Shown: positions 1 through 12,500 of the stretch, piece by piece | Layout of the letters: the number at the start of each line of letters is the position of its first letter | Position numbering within the stretch: position 1 is the first letter of the stretch | Assembly (NCBI GenBank): GCA_024636675.1 | Contig: JAGXGM010000087.1 | Location: forward strand, 1 to 54,857 | Origin: Hydrogenophilales bacterium | GTDB lineage: Bacteria > Pseudomonadota > Gammaproteobacteria > Burkholderiales > Thiobacillaceae | Reading direction: 5' to 3' | Length of the DNA: 54,857 nucleotides | Position numbers and translations under genes: made by a program | The notes under the pieces: model-generated | The model's database searches: none | The model's input: the letters and a program-made list of their open reading frames with translations, nothing else | What the model was told of the DNA's origin: nothing

Positions 1-151
1 AGCAATTTGCGCCCTTCGTAAGTGGTTCTGGCATTCTTATGGCTGTTCATCCGGTTGGCCCCCTGGGAGTACTGAAGCGTCGAGAACTCCAGTTTCCCAG
101 ATCCTTCCGGGTGAACAACCTATTGAAACATCACAGCTAGGCGGCGAGCCG

Positions 152-586
152 ATGCTGGCGGCTTCGCTGGCGGTGGCGCTGTCGATCGCTGCCATGTACG
201 GCCTGCGCTGCCTGCACCCGCCGGGCGGGGCCACTGCGCTGTACGCCGTGCTCGGCGGCGAAACCGTGCATGCGCTCGGCTATGGCTACCTGTTCAGTCC
301 GGTGCTGCTGAATGTCATCGTGCTGGTGACGGTGGCGGTGGTGTTCAACTATCCGTTCGCCTGGCGGCGCTATCCGCAAAGCTGGCATCAGCGCACCCAA
401 CCCGTTGCCATGACAGCCGAAAAAAGCATGATTCCGCACAGCAGCCTGGTCTACGCGCTGTCCCAGATCGACACCTTCGTCGACATCAGCGAAGACGACT
501 TGCAGCGGATTTATGCGCTGGCGCTTCCGGGGCAACCGCAGCCTGCCCCGGAAGCCACGTCACAGCCGGCCGAAGCCGTGCGCTGA
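152..586 (+). CDS. HPP family membrane protein, 5'-truncated
   Basis: This is the C-terminal part of an HPP-family integral membrane protein. The signature stretch around residues 20-35 (LRCLHPPGGATALYAVLGG) is the motif that names the family, and two further hydrophobic segments follow. Some HPP proteins are linked to nitrite transport, but no substrate can be assigned here. The tail after the membrane region is hydrophilic and proline-rich, without CBS domains. The frame is open upstream to base 2. HPP-like sequence begins only at about base 137 (LGGEP just before the chosen ATG); the 45 codons before that do not look like HPP and are AT-richer. The first transmembrane segments are therefore missing, either beyond a rearrangement point or by decay. 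The ATG at 152 is a convenience start. Confidence 0.6.
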   Translation: MLAASLAVALSIAAMYGLRCLHPPGGATALYAVLGGETVHALGYGYLFSPVLLNVIVLVTVAVVFNYPFAWRRYPQSWHQRTQPVAMTAEKSMIPHSSLVYALSQIDTFVDISEDDLQRIYALALPGQPQPAPEATSQPAEAVR

Positions 587-634
587 CGGCCATCACACGG
601 CTTCGGCGATGCCGGCGCCGGCCGGCTTGCCGCC

Positions 635-1552
635 TTATCCCAGCGCGGTATCCAGCATCATCATGACGACAAATCCGCCGATGATGCCCAGCGTGGCGGC
701 CTGTTCGTGGCCTTTGCGATGGGTTTCCGGAATGATTTCGTGCGACACCACCCAGATCATCGCGCCGGCGGAAAAGCCCAGCCCGACCGGGTAGAGCGGC
801 GCAAACCCTGAGGTGAGCGCGATGCCGACGATGGCGCCGAGCGGTTCGGCCAGTCCGGTGAGCGCGGCGAAGGCGACCGCCTGCCACGGCGCATAGGCGA
901 TGGTGCGCAACGCTACCGCGACCACCAGGCCTTCCGGGATGTCCTGGATCGCGATTGCCGCGGCGAGCGGCATGCCGACCGAGGTGTCGCCGCCGGAAAA
1001 GCCGACGCCGATCGCCATGCCTTCGGGGAAGTTGTGCAGCGCGATGGCGAACACCATCAGCCAGACCCGGCGCAGATGCATCCAGTCGGGGCCATGGCGG
1101 CCGGCACCGGGATGCTCGTGCGGCACCGCCTTGTCGGCCAGCAGCAGAAACAGCGCGCCCAGCACCAGACCCACGGCAACGATGGCGGCGCCCGCCGACT
1201 TGCTGCCGAGGATCTCGGTGCCTGCCTCGACCCCCGGCAGGATCAGCGAAAAAGCCGCCGCCGCCGCCATCACGCCAGCGCCGAAGCCGAGCATGATGTC
1301 TTCCCAGCGCGCGGAAATCTTGCGAATGAGCAGCGCCGGCAATGCGCCCAGCGCGGTCGCCAGCGCCGCCACGCCGGAACCGGCGAGCGCCATCCCCATC
1401 GGGGTGTCGAGCCGGGTGCCGCCCTGTGCCCATGCTACCCACCCCAGCCCCGCCAGCAGCACGAGTACCAGGCCGCCGCTGCCGAACTTGAGCGTGGCGG
1501 CGTGACGCGGGTCGGCAAAGTAATCCTGCAAGGCACGGGCGGCGATGTTCAT
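635..1552 (-). CDS. ZIP family divalent metal transporter
   Basis: A 305-aa inner-membrane protein of the ZIP (ZupT/GufA) family, which moves zinc, iron or manganese into the cytoplasm. About eight hydrophobic segments can be seen. The two metal-binding helices carry the family hallmarks HNFPEGMAIG and QDIPEGLVVA, with a glutamate-proline pair (TGLAEPLGA) shortly after. A histidine-containing loop (PHEHPGAGRHGPDWMH) precedes helix IV, as expected for the variable metal-binding loop. It lies downstream of katG and the small ORF on the same strand, so metal supply for peroxide defence is a plausible but unproven link. The exact metal cannot be read from sequence. Confidence 0.9.
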   Translation of the reverse strand: MNIAARALQDYFADPRHAATLKFGSGGLVLVLLAGLGWVAWAQGGTRLDTPMGMALAGSGVAALATALGALPALLIRKISARWEDIMLGFGAGVMAAAAAFSLILPGVEAGTEILGSKSAGAAIVAVGLVLGALFLLLADKAVPHEHPGAGRHGPDWMHLRRVWLMVFAIALHNFPEGMAIGVGFSGGDTSVGMPLAAAIAIQDIPEGLVVAVALRTIAYAPWQAVAFAALTGLAEPLGAIVGIALTSGFAPLYPVGLGFSAGAMIWVVSHEIIPETHRKGHEQAATLGIIGGFVVMMMLDTALG

Positions 1553-1561
1553 GAATTCACT

Positions 1562-1747
1562 TTAGCCAATGCCCGGCGCTTCAGCGTCGTCCACGGCCGC
1601 CATGCCGCCGACGCCAAGACCGATCATGGCCAGCGCATGTGTCAACGCGCGGCGAAGCGGATGCGGGGGCGCGGGATGGACGGGTGCGGCTACGACCGAA
1701 TCGTGGCGACATTCATCGTAAGTGCTCAACATGCTCGTGCCGAGCAT
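1562..1747 (-). CDS. small hypothetical protein, 61 aa
   Basis: A short ORF between katG and the ZIP transporter on the same strand. It is preceded by a good Shine-Dalgarno sequence (AAAAGGA, six bases before the ATG), which is the main reason to list it. The C-terminal half (ALTHALAMIGLGVGGMAAV) could form one membrane helix; the N-terminal half is histidine- and proline-rich. No family is recognised. Its stop lies ten bases before the ZIP start, so it may be the first gene of a two-gene unit. It could equally be a chance ORF in GC-rich DNA. Confidence 0.4.
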   Translation of the reverse strand: MLGTSMLSTYDECRHDSVVAAPVHPAPPHPLRRALTHALAMIGLGVGGMAAVDDAEAPGIG

Positions 1748-1810
1748 GTTTTTTCCTTTTACGGTTTGGGCGGAGACTTGTGCCCCCCGTCGTCAGGTTT
1801 ATCTCCGGGC

Positions 1811-4101
<2,291 letters not shown>

Positions 4102-5007
4102 ATGACCCTGCAAGAGCTGAAATACCTGGTTGCGCTGGCCGACCATGGCCACTTCGGCAAAGCGGCCGAGTCCTGCTTCATCACCCAGTCGACACTGTCG
4201 ACCCAGATCAAGAAGCTGGAAGATTTTCTCGGCGTGACGCTGTTCGACCGCAGCCTCAAGCGCGTCACCCCGACGCCGATCGGTCGCGAAATCCTGGCAG
4301 CCGCGCGCAGCATCGTCGAGGAATCCGAGCGCATCCGCGAGCTGGCGAAGCATGCCCAGGACCCGATGGAACGCACGATCCATCTTGGCGTGATCCCCAC
4401 ACTGGGGCCGTACTATCTGCCGCATGCGCTGACCCTGGTGCACAAGAAACACCCCGACCTGCGGCTGCTGCTGCGCGAGGAAATGACGCCGCAGATCCTG
4501 CAGCACCTGGTCGACGGCAAGCTTGATGCCGGCCTGCTGGCGCTGCCCGTCAGCGACGACAGCCTGCGCGTCGAGCCGCTGTTCTACGAACCCTTTCTGG
4601 CCGCGTTGCCCGCCGGGCACCCGCTCGCCAAACGCGACACCTTGAAAGTGTCCGACATCATCAACGAGAAACTCCTGCTGCTCGACGAAGGGCACTGCCT
4701 GCGCGACCAGGCGCTCGACGTCTGCGGCACCGGCTCGCGCGGCCGCGAGGAAGTGCGCGCCACCAGCCTGGAAACTCTGCGCCAGATGGTGGCGATGGGG
4801 CTGGGGCTGACGCTGCTGCCGGCGCTGGCGGTGGATGCCGGACCGCGCGTCAGCAAAAAGGCGGTTGAAATCCGCCCCTTCAAGTCGCCGCCGCCGGGCC
4901 GCACCATTGCCTTGGTGTGGCGCAAACGCGCGCCGTTTCCGGAGACCTTCGAGCGCCTCGCTGCAACGCTCAAGACCAGTCTTCCCGCCGAGGTGGCGCC
5001 CGCCTGA
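4102..5007 (+). CDS. oxyR: LysR-family hydrogen peroxide sensor OxyR
   Basis: A 301-aa LysR-type regulator with an N-terminal winged helix-turn-helix (residues about 1-60) and a C-terminal sensor domain. The redox cysteines are at 199 and 208 in the motif GHCLRDQALDVC, exactly the positions used by E. coli OxyR to form the peroxide-induced disulfide. This makes OxyR a firm call rather than a generic LysR. It is transcribed away from katG, the classic target, across a 98-bp gap. The ribosome-binding site is weak (TTCGGA just before the ATG). It likely activates katG and may control other peroxide genes such as the rubrerythrin cluster, though no operator was confirmed. Confidence 0.95.
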   Translation: MTLQELKYLVALADHGHFGKAAESCFITQSTLSTQIKKLEDFLGVTLFDRSLKRVTPTPIGREILAAARSIVEESERIRELAKHAQDPMERTIHLGVIPTLGPYYLPHALTLVHKKHPDLRLLLREEMTPQILQHLVDGKLDAGLLALPVSDDSLRVEPLFYEPFLAALPAGHPLAKRDTLKVSDIINEKLLLLDEGHCLRDQALDVCGTGSRGREEVRATSLETLRQMVAMGLGLTLLPALAVDAGPRVSKKAVEIRPFKSPPPGRTIALVWRKRAPFPETFERLAATLKTSLPAEVAPA

Positions 5008-5287
5008 CTGGTCTGGCTCTTGCGCCCCGTTTATGGCGGTCGCCCAAACGCAGGCGCATGGCATGGGCCAAGCGGAAAATGGGCCGGCCATTCAACCCGC
5101 CCAGAAATGGCGGCAGGATGCAGCCGATTCAATTGCCGGAGACGGCAAGCAATACTGAACAGGCAATTGGGCGCATGGCGGGTGAGGCCGGCAGCGGGCC
5201 CAGCCGTCTCTTGATGCGCATGAGCGGGCTGACTGACATTGGCCGGGTTTTAACGTCAGGCGGAAACGCTGTTCAGGGTCGCCTCAT

Positions 5288-6655
5288 TCAGTCGCTGTCG
5301 TGACCATTGTCGCCTTTCGTCTTCAGGCACGGCGTGGTGAGCATGAAGGTGCGATCGACCTTGCTGGAAGGATGCTGCACGTTGATGTAGGCGGTGTTCG
5401 ACTTGAACGGGTCGAAGTACAGGCCGCTGGCTTCCGCGCCGACGGTTGTCAGGCTGGCCCATTTACCAACGGCCTCGGCCACGCCATTGTTGTTCTCGTC
5501 CCTGGCGAACCAGGTGTCCTGCTTGCCGCCCGGCTGGTCTTCGACGATGTATATATTGCCGTCGGCGTCGATCGCCAGGTTGTCGGGACTGGTGAACGCG
5601 TCGCCGACGGGGGCGCCGGTCGCCATGTCCGGCGTGTCGCGGCTGGCGAACAGCTTGACCGTGTCGTTGCGCAGGTCGATGGAGAACACCTTGTTGTTGG
5701 TGGGGGTCGCCACGAAAAGCATCTGATTGCCGTTCTTCAGCGTCTTGATTTCCAGATCTTCGGGGCGGTCGAAGTCGGTGCCCAGGAATTTCGGCAGGTT
5801 CGGCGTGGCGCGGCCGTCGATCGCGGTCAGGCCATTGGGGTCGGTGACGATAACGGCGCCGGGCAGTGCGATGCCGTTCATGTCGGTCAGCGGAATCCAG
5901 GTGCCGGCGCCAGTGGCTTCCTCAACCGTGCCGTCGCCCACGCGCAGCACAAAGGTCTGGCCGGCGGCGAAGAAGTCGTCGCCGTTGTCAGCTTGCGGGT
6001 TGACCGAGGTGAACCTGAAAATGTGGCTGTCCTTGCGCTCGTCGATGAAGTACAGGTTGTTCTTCTTGTCGAACGCCAGGCCTTCGTGCGAGACGCGCGG
6101 CAGGATGTCGCGGTGCTTGATCAGGATGTCGGCAGGTGCGGCCAGCGGATTGACCACTTCGAACAGGCGACCATGGTGGCTGGTGGGGCCGGCCGGGTCG
6201 CTCCAGGATTCCTCGGCGGTGAGGAATGTGCCCCACGGGGTCCAGCGCGAGGCGTCGAAGGAGCGGTGGCTGTCCAGCGCGGGCGAGGCGGACGGGCTGT
6301 GCCAGATGGTGGTGGTCTGCATCGTGCGCAGGTCGGTGCGCTGGATGCCGGCCTGGCCGGTTTCGAACACGGTGAACAGGAAGCGGCCCGCGTCGGGGCC
6401 GTTCTCGTTCACGGTGTGCATGTCCCAGTTGCCGCTGTCAAAGCGGGTGGCCTGGGTGACGTCGCGGGCGGCGATGTTGATCTGGCTGAAGTGCGGCGAG
6501 GACAGCACGAAGGGTGCGGACTCGGGCAGCGAACCGGCAACCGTATCGCCGCGCATGGGGGTGAAGTTCCCGAAGCAGGTGCCGTCAGCAGAGGCCATGG
6601 AGCCGGACCCCGCCAGAACCAGGCCGATTGCAAGCGAACGTTTCTTCAGTTTCAT
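5288..6655 (-). CDS. PhoX-like (DUF839) secreted protein
   Basis: A 455-aa exported protein of the PhoX/DUF839 beta-propeller family. The start at 6655 gives MKLKKRSLAIGLVLAGSGSMASA, a clear Sec signal peptide, and has AAGGA upstream; the longer open frame to 6892 lacks that logic. Typical features are TAEESW, RVSHEGLAFD, DERKDSHIFRF, FDRPEDLEI and SPDNLAIDADGNIYIVED. Characterised PhoX enzymes are calcium/iron alkaline phosphatases, but many DUF839 proteins have unknown substrates, and this one lacks the twin-arginine signal of classic PhoX. It stands alone between oxyR and the efflux operon. A phosphatase role is possible, not shown. Confidence 0.8.
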   Translation of the reverse strand: MKLKKRSLAIGLVLAGSGSMASADGTCFGNFTPMRGDTVAGSLPESAPFVLSSPHFSQINIAARDVTQATRFDSGNWDMHTVNENGPDAGRFLFTVFETGQAGIQRTDLRTMQTTTIWHSPSASPALDSHRSFDASRWTPWGTFLTAEESWSDPAGPTSHHGRLFEVVNPLAAPADILIKHRDILPRVSHEGLAFDKKNNLYFIDERKDSHIFRFTSVNPQADNGDDFFAAGQTFVLRVGDGTVEEATGAGTWIPLTDMNGIALPGAVIVTDPNGLTAIDGRATPNLPKFLGTDFDRPEDLEIKTLKNGNQMLFVATPTNNKVFSIDLRNDTVKLFASRDTPDMATGAPVGDAFTSPDNLAIDADGNIYIVEDQPGGKQDTWFARDENNNGVAEAVGKWASLTTVGAEASGLYFDPFKSNTAYINVQHPSSKVDRTFMLTTPCLKTKGDNGHDSD

Positions 6656-6927
6656 GGAGGCGTTCCTTAGATGAATGTAAGTTGTGGCGACAGCGTCTTC
6701 GATGTCACTCAGCGCCCTGCTCAGTCGATCCGGTACGCGAAGCAAACAGCTGGCGCCTGATGTCATGCATATTTCAGCCCGTGGAGAATTCTCATTCTTT
6801 TCACCCAGGTTCGATCCCCGCGGCCGCGTGGGGGCCTGTCCGGTCGATTTTCCCCCGCCCACGTGGGGCCGGAACTCGCGATTGTTCTGCACAGTCGGAT
6901 TTGAGACTCGTTTAGAATCGCTTCATC

Positions 6928-8334
6928 TTGAGCCCCATTCCGAATCGCCTCCTGTTGTGCGCATCGCTTGCGCTGTGGTCATTGTGGGGCCATGCGGCCG
7001 CGCTCGACCTGCCCGAGCGCCCCGGCGCATTCTGGCCGCAGCGCGATGCGTTGCCGCGCCAGGCACCGGCCGCTCTGCCTGCCGCCGCCCCCGCCCGTTT
7101 CGATAGCCTGGCCGCGTTGACCGAGCACGCCCTGCGCCAGCGTCCCGAAGCGCGCGCCGCCTGGCTCGGCATCCAGGCCGAGGCGGCAAGGCTGGATGGC
7201 GCGGAGGCCACCAACTGGCCGACGCTGACCGGGCAACTGAACTTTACCCGGAGCCGCTCGCTGTCGAGTTTCGGTACGGCGGCGCCGACGCTGGATCGCT
7301 ACGGCCCCAGTCTCGGCCTAGCCTATGTGCTCTATGACTTCGGCGCGCGCGCAGCCAGCATCGACGCCCAGCGCTACCAGCTCATCGCCACCCTGCTGAA
7401 CGGCAACCGGATTTTGCAGGACACGGTCGCTGAAGTGGAGACCGCTTATTTCGCAGCGCTTGCCGCGCGTGCGCAGCGGGCGGCGCAGGCCGAGCAGGAA
7501 GCCGCGTTGCGCGCCAGTCTCGACGCGGTCGAGCTGCGCCTGCGCAGCGGGCTGGCGGCGCGCGCCGACCAGTTGCGCGCGCGCGCCGCCCTGAGTGAAG
7601 CGACGCTGGCGCGGCAACTGGCGGAGCGGGATATTGCCAAGGCCGAAGCCATGCTGAAACAGGCGGCCGGCATTGCACAGACCCGTTCGCTGCAGCTCGA
7701 CTGGGAAACCGCGCCGCCACCCGCACTGGATAGCGCGACCCTGCTGGCCGAGTTGCTGGCCGAGGCCGAGCTGCAGCGCCCCGATCTGCAGGCGCTGCAG
7801 GCGGCCGCAGCGAGCGCGCGGGCCGCAGCCGCACGCGCGCGGGCGGCGCGCTGGCCGAGCCTGTCGCTGGCCGCCAGCAGCGGGCGCGTCTTTTTCCTGG
7901 AAGACGAACGGACGCCGTCGACCACCTACAGCGTGGGGGTGAATCTGTCGGTGCCGCTGTTCGACGGCGGCAGGCTGGCGGCGCAGGCGCGCGCCGCCAT
8001 GCACGACGCCGAGCGATTGCAGGCCGAGGCCGACAGCCAGCGCAGCCAGGTGGCCTTGAACGTGACCGCGGCGTATCACGACGTGCGCCACGCGCAGGAG
8101 CGGCGCGAAGGCGTGGCGGTGCAGTTCGACAGCGCCAGCGAATCGGCGCAGGCCGCCGAGGCGCGCTACCGCGCCGGCGTCGGCAGCCTGCTCGAATGGC
8201 TGACTGCGCAGGCCGACCTGGCGCGCGCGCGGCAGGCCGGGGCGCAGGCCGCTGCCGACTGGCTGGCCGCCTTTTCCCGTTTGAACCATGCGCTGGGCCG
8301 CCTGCCCGCCATTACCGCCGAGACCCCTCCATGA
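6928..8334 (+). CDS. TolC-family outer membrane efflux protein
   Basis: A 468-aa outer-membrane channel protein of the TolC/OEP family, forming the exit duct of a tripartite pump with the next two genes. It starts with TTG and an N-terminal signal peptide (LLLCASLALWSLWGHAAA). Two repeats of long alanine- and arginine-rich helices fit the TolC coiled-coil barrel, and YSVGVNLSVPLFDGGR is the usual strand-entry motif of the second half. Its stop overlaps the start of the membrane-fusion gene by four bases (ATGA), a sign of translational coupling. The substrate is unknown. Confidence 0.9.
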   Translation: MSPIPNRLLLCASLALWSLWGHAAALDLPERPGAFWPQRDALPRQAPAALPAAAPARFDSLAALTEHALRQRPEARAAWLGIQAEAARLDGAEATNWPTLTGQLNFTRSRSLSSFGTAAPTLDRYGPSLGLAYVLYDFGARAASIDAQRYQLIATLLNGNRILQDTVAEVETAYFAALAARAQRAAQAEQEAALRASLDAVELRLRSGLAARADQLRARAALSEATLARQLAERDIAKAEAMLKQAAGIAQTRSLQLDWETAPPPALDSATLLAELLAEAELQRPDLQALQAAAASARAAAARARAARWPSLSLAASSGRVFFLEDERTPSTTYSVGVNLSVPLFDGGRLAAQARAAMHDAERLQAEADSQRSQVALNVTAAYHDVRHAQERREGVAVQFDSASESAQAAEARYRAGVGSLLEWLTAQADLARARQAGAQAAADWLAAFSRLNHALGRLPAITAETPP

Positions 8335-9485
8335 AAGTTCGCATACTTGTCACCGTCATTGTGCTGGCACTGGTCGCCGGCGTGGTGGTCCGCACCCAGT
8401 TCGCTGAAACCGGTGACGACAAGAAAAGCGGCGGCGAACGGGCGCTTGCGGTGAAGACGGTGGCCGTGGCGGTGCGCGATTTTCCGCGCGTGATCGATCT
8501 GCCCGGCACGCTGGAAGCGGCGCAGCAGGTGGCCATCGTCGCCGAGGCCAGCGGCACGGTGCTGCGCCAGCATGTGCAGGAAGGCGATCAGGTGCGGGCG
8601 GGCGAGCTGCTGTTCACGCTCGACGCGCGGCCGGCGCAGGCGCGCATCGCGCAAAGCGAGGCAGCGCTGGCCGGCGCGCGCGCCGAAACCGCCGAGGCGG
8701 AACAGAGGCTGGCGCGATTGGCGCCGCTGATGCCGCCGGGCTACATCAGCCAGCAGGAATTCGACGACGCCCGGGTGGCGCTGGAAACCGCGCGCGCACG
8801 CGCCGGCGCCGCCCGGGCCGAGCTGGAAGCCGCTCGCCTCGATGCCCGGTACGCGCAGGTCCGTGCGCCGATCGCCGGACGCGTCGGACGCATCGCGATC
8901 CGGCAGGGCAGTCTGGTGCCGGCCGGCGGCGAGCCGCTCACCACGATCGTCGCGTTGGGGACGCTCGATGCGCGCGCGGGACTGGCCGAGGCCGACTGGC
9001 CGCAGGTCATCGCGGCGCGCGCGGCAGGCAAGGTGATGGCCGAGGTGAGGCCAGATTCGCTCGTGGCAGGCGAGCAGGCGACCGCCGTGCAAGGCGAGCT
9101 GGTGTTCGTCGACACCCAGATCGATCCGGCCACCGGCGCGGTGCCGATGAAGGTGCGGCTCGCGGGTTCGCCGGGCGCACTGATGCCGGGCCAGGGCGTG
9201 CGGCTGCGGCTGCTGCTGGGCAGTCTGCCCGACGTGATGGTGCTGCCCGAGGCGGCGCTGCAGCACGGCCAGGACGGCAACTACGTCTATGTGGTGCGCG
9301 ACGGCCGAGCGGTGGTGCAGCCAGTGCGCACGCCCTACAGCCTCGATGACCAGCTGGTGGTCGAGGGCGATTTGCAGGCAGGCGAGGCGGTGCTGGTCGA
9401 AATCCCCAAGCGCCTGAAGGCGGGCGGCCAGGTCAAGCTGGAAGGCGCTCCATCGGACAGCAATCCGGGCAAGGCGGGATCGTGA
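8331..9485 (+). CDS. RND efflux membrane-fusion protein
   Basis: A 384-aa periplasmic adaptor (HlyD/AcrA type) that links the inner-membrane pump to the TolC-like channel. An N-terminal hydrophobic anchor (MKVRILVTVIVLALVAGVVV) is followed by a lipoyl half-motif (VIVAEASGTVLRQHVQEGD), a helical hairpin (about residues 100-160) and the returning lipoyl half (VRAPIAGRVGRIAIRQG), then beta-barrel and membrane-proximal domains. The start at 8331 overlaps the upstream stop. There is no lipobox cysteine, so anchoring is by the transmembrane helix. It forms an operon with its neighbours. Confidence 0.92.
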   Translation: MKVRILVTVIVLALVAGVVVRTQFAETGDDKKSGGERALAVKTVAVAVRDFPRVIDLPGTLEAAQQVAIVAEASGTVLRQHVQEGDQVRAGELLFTLDARPAQARIAQSEAALAGARAETAEAEQRLARLAPLMPPGYISQQEFDDARVALETARARAGAARAELEAARLDARYAQVRAPIAGRVGRIAIRQGSLVPAGGEPLTTIVALGTLDARAGLAEADWPQVIAARAAGKVMAEVRPDSLVAGEQATAVQGELVFVDTQIDPATGAVPMKVRLAGSPGALMPGQGVRLRLLLGSLPDVMVLPEAALQHGQDGNYVYVVRDGRAVVQPVRTPYSLDDQLVVEGDLQAGEAVLVEIPKRLKAGGQVKLEGAPSDSNPGKAGS

Positions 9486-9531
9486 CGCCGAAAAAAATCA
9501 TGCGCTTCACACGCGATCCGCGCGCCCCGAC

Positions 9532-12500
9532 ATGAACCTGTCACGCGTCTTCATCGAACGCCCGGTCGCCACGCTGATGCTGGTGCTGGCGATGGTCCTA
9601 TTCGGCGCGCTGGCCTACAAGCAGCTGCCGGTCAACGACCTGCCGCAGGTCGATTTCCCGACGCTGCGCATCGACGCCAGCCTGCCGGGCGCCAATCCCG
9701 AGACCATGGCCAACACGGTGGCGATGCCGCTGGAGCGCCAGCTGTCGACAGTGCCGGGGATCGAGTCGATGAGTTCGCAATCGAGCCAGGGCTCGACCCG
9801 CATCACGCTGCAATTCGAGCTCGCGCGCGACATCGACGCCGCCGCGCAGGACGTGCAGACGGCGATTGCACAGGCGGCGCGCAACCTGCCCGCCGGCATG
9901 GACCCGCCGCAATTGAGAAAGATCAACCCATCCGATTCGCCCATCCTCTATCTCGCGCTGTCGGCCGAGCGCCTGCCGCTGACCGAGCTCGATGCGATTG
10001 CCGACGCGCGGGTGGCGCAGCGCCTGTCGGGCATGAGCGGCGTGGCGCAGGTGCTGGTGTTCGGCTCGCAGAAATACGCGCTGCGGCTGTATCTCGATCC
10101 CATCAAGCTGCAGCAGCGCGGGCTGAGTTTTTCCGACGTCATCCGGGCGGTGCAATCGGCCAATGCCAACCTGCCGTCGGGCACGCTCGACGGCGCCAGC
10201 CGCGCCTATTCGGTGAAATCGCCGGTATCGCTCGCCAATGCGGAAGATTTCGGCAACATCATCGTCGCCTACAAGGATGGCGCGGCGCTCAGGCTGAAAG
10301 ACCTGGGGCGCGCCGAGGACAGCGTCGAAAACGACAAGACGCGCACTTGGTACAACGGCACCCGCGCCATCGTGCTGGCGGTGCAGCGACAGCCGGGCGC
10401 CAATACGGTCGAGGTGGCCGAACGCATCCGCGCGATGCTGCCGCAGATCGAGGCCGACCTGCCGGACGGGGTCAAGCTGCAGATCCATTTCGACCGCTCG
10501 CGCTTCGTCAAGGACACGTTGCACGAGGTGAATTTCACCTTGCTGCTGGCTCTGGTCCTGGTGATCCTGGTCATCTTCGCTTTTTTGCACAATCTGCGCG
10601 CCACCCTGATCGCCGCGCTGGTGCTGCCGAGCTCGCTGCTGGGCACCTTCGCCTTCATGTACCTGGCGGGCTACAGCCTCAACAACCTGAGCCTGATGGC
10701 GATCATCCTGGCGATCGGCTTCGTGGTCGACGATGCGGTGGTGGTGATCGAGAACATCACGCGCCACCTCGACATGGGCAAGTCGCGCTATCAGGCCGCG
10801 CTCGACGGCGCGCAGGAAATCGGCTTTACCGTGGTGTCGATGACGGTGTCGCTGGCGGCGGTGTTCCTGCCGATCCTGTTCATGGGCGGCATGATCGGGC
10901 GCCTGTTCGAGGAATTCGCCATCAGCATCGCCGTTGCCGTGCTGCTGTCCGGCGTGGTGGCGCTGACCCTCACCCCCATGCTGTGCGCGCGCGGGCTCTC
11001 GCACGAAGCGCTCAACAACCCGTTGTCGCGTCGCTTCGAAGCCGGCTTCCAGCGTTTCCAGAGTTTTTATGGCGATACCCTGCGCGCCAGCATGCGTCAT
11101 CGCGGCGCCATGCTGCTGCTGTCGGCTGCGGTGTTGGGCGGCATGGTCTGGCTGGCCGGGCAGGTCAAGCAGGGCTTCATCCCGCGGGTCGATTCCGGGA
11201 TGATTTTCGCCAGCATCCAGTATCCGGAAGGCATCCCGTTCGAGGAACTCTCCACGCGCCAGCAGCACATCGCCGACCTCGTGCAGAAGCACCCCGCGGT
11301 CGAAGGCCTGATGTCTTCTGCCGGACAGGCCGGCGGCGGCATCAGCGGGTCCAATGTGGGCCGGCTGGTGATCCGCCTGACGCCGCGCGACACCCGGATC
11401 GGCGCCGACGAAGTGATCGACGAACTGCGCGCGCTAACGCGCCAGATCAGCGGCGTCAACGTCACGCTCCAGAATCCGGCGTCGATCAACGTCGGCTCGC
11501 TGATTTCCAGCAGCGACTACCAGCTGACCCTGAAATCGGGCGATTTCGAGGCGCTGAAAGCGGCTGCGGCCGCGGTCGAAAAACGCCTCGACGCGGAGCC
11601 GCTGCTGGTCGATGTCAACAGCAACCTGGAACTGCGCAATCCGGAACTGCGCGTGGTGCTCGACCCGGTGCAGGCGGCGCGGCTGGGCATCAGCGCGCAG
11701 CAGGTGCAGCAGGTCCTGTACGACGCGCTGGGCGAACGCCGCATCAGCGAAATCTACGGCGTCGATGACCAGTACACGGTCAGCCTGAGCATCCTGCCCG
11801 AGGCGCAGCTGAATACGTCCATCCTCGGCCAGTTGCCCGTGCGCACCGCATCGGGCGAAATGACCCGGCTCGATGCGGTGGCGCGGGTCGAGCCCGGGGT
11901 GGGGCCGATCGCGGTGTATCACTACGGCCAGCAGCCGGCGGTTACGCTGTCGTTCAACCTGGCGCCCGACGCGTCGTTGAACGCCGCGCTCGATGCCGCG
12001 CTGGCGGCCGCCAACGAAGTGCTGCCGGCCGACGTCACCGCCGAGCTCACCGGCGCGGCGCAGAAGTTCCAGGAGTCGACTGTCACCCTGCCTTTGCTGC
12101 TGCTGTTCACCGTGCTCATCATCTACATGGTGCTGGCGGTGCTGTACGAGCATCTCGGCCATCCGCTCACCATCCTGACCGCGCTGCCGCTAGCGGGTTT
12201 CGGCGCTTTGCTGGTGCTGCTGTTGCTGGAGGTGGAACTCAACATCTTCAGCTTCGTCGGCCTCATCCTGCTGGTGGGCCTGGTGAAGAAGAACGGCATC
12301 ATGATGATCGACTTTGCGCTCACCCGGCAGCGCGCGGGGATGAGCGCCGAGGACGCCATCGTCGAGGCCAGCCTGGTGCGCCTGCGGCCGATCCTGATGA
12401 CCACGCTGTCCACCATCGTCGCCACCCTGCCGATTGCCATCGGCTTCGGCGCCGGTGCCGAAGCGCGCCGGCCGCTCGGCATCGCGGTGGTCGGCGGCCT

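Noticed and set aside
9598-11292. 564-codon minus-strand ORF, histidine- and arginine-rich
   Set aside because: Antisense to the RND pump gene, with shadow-type composition.
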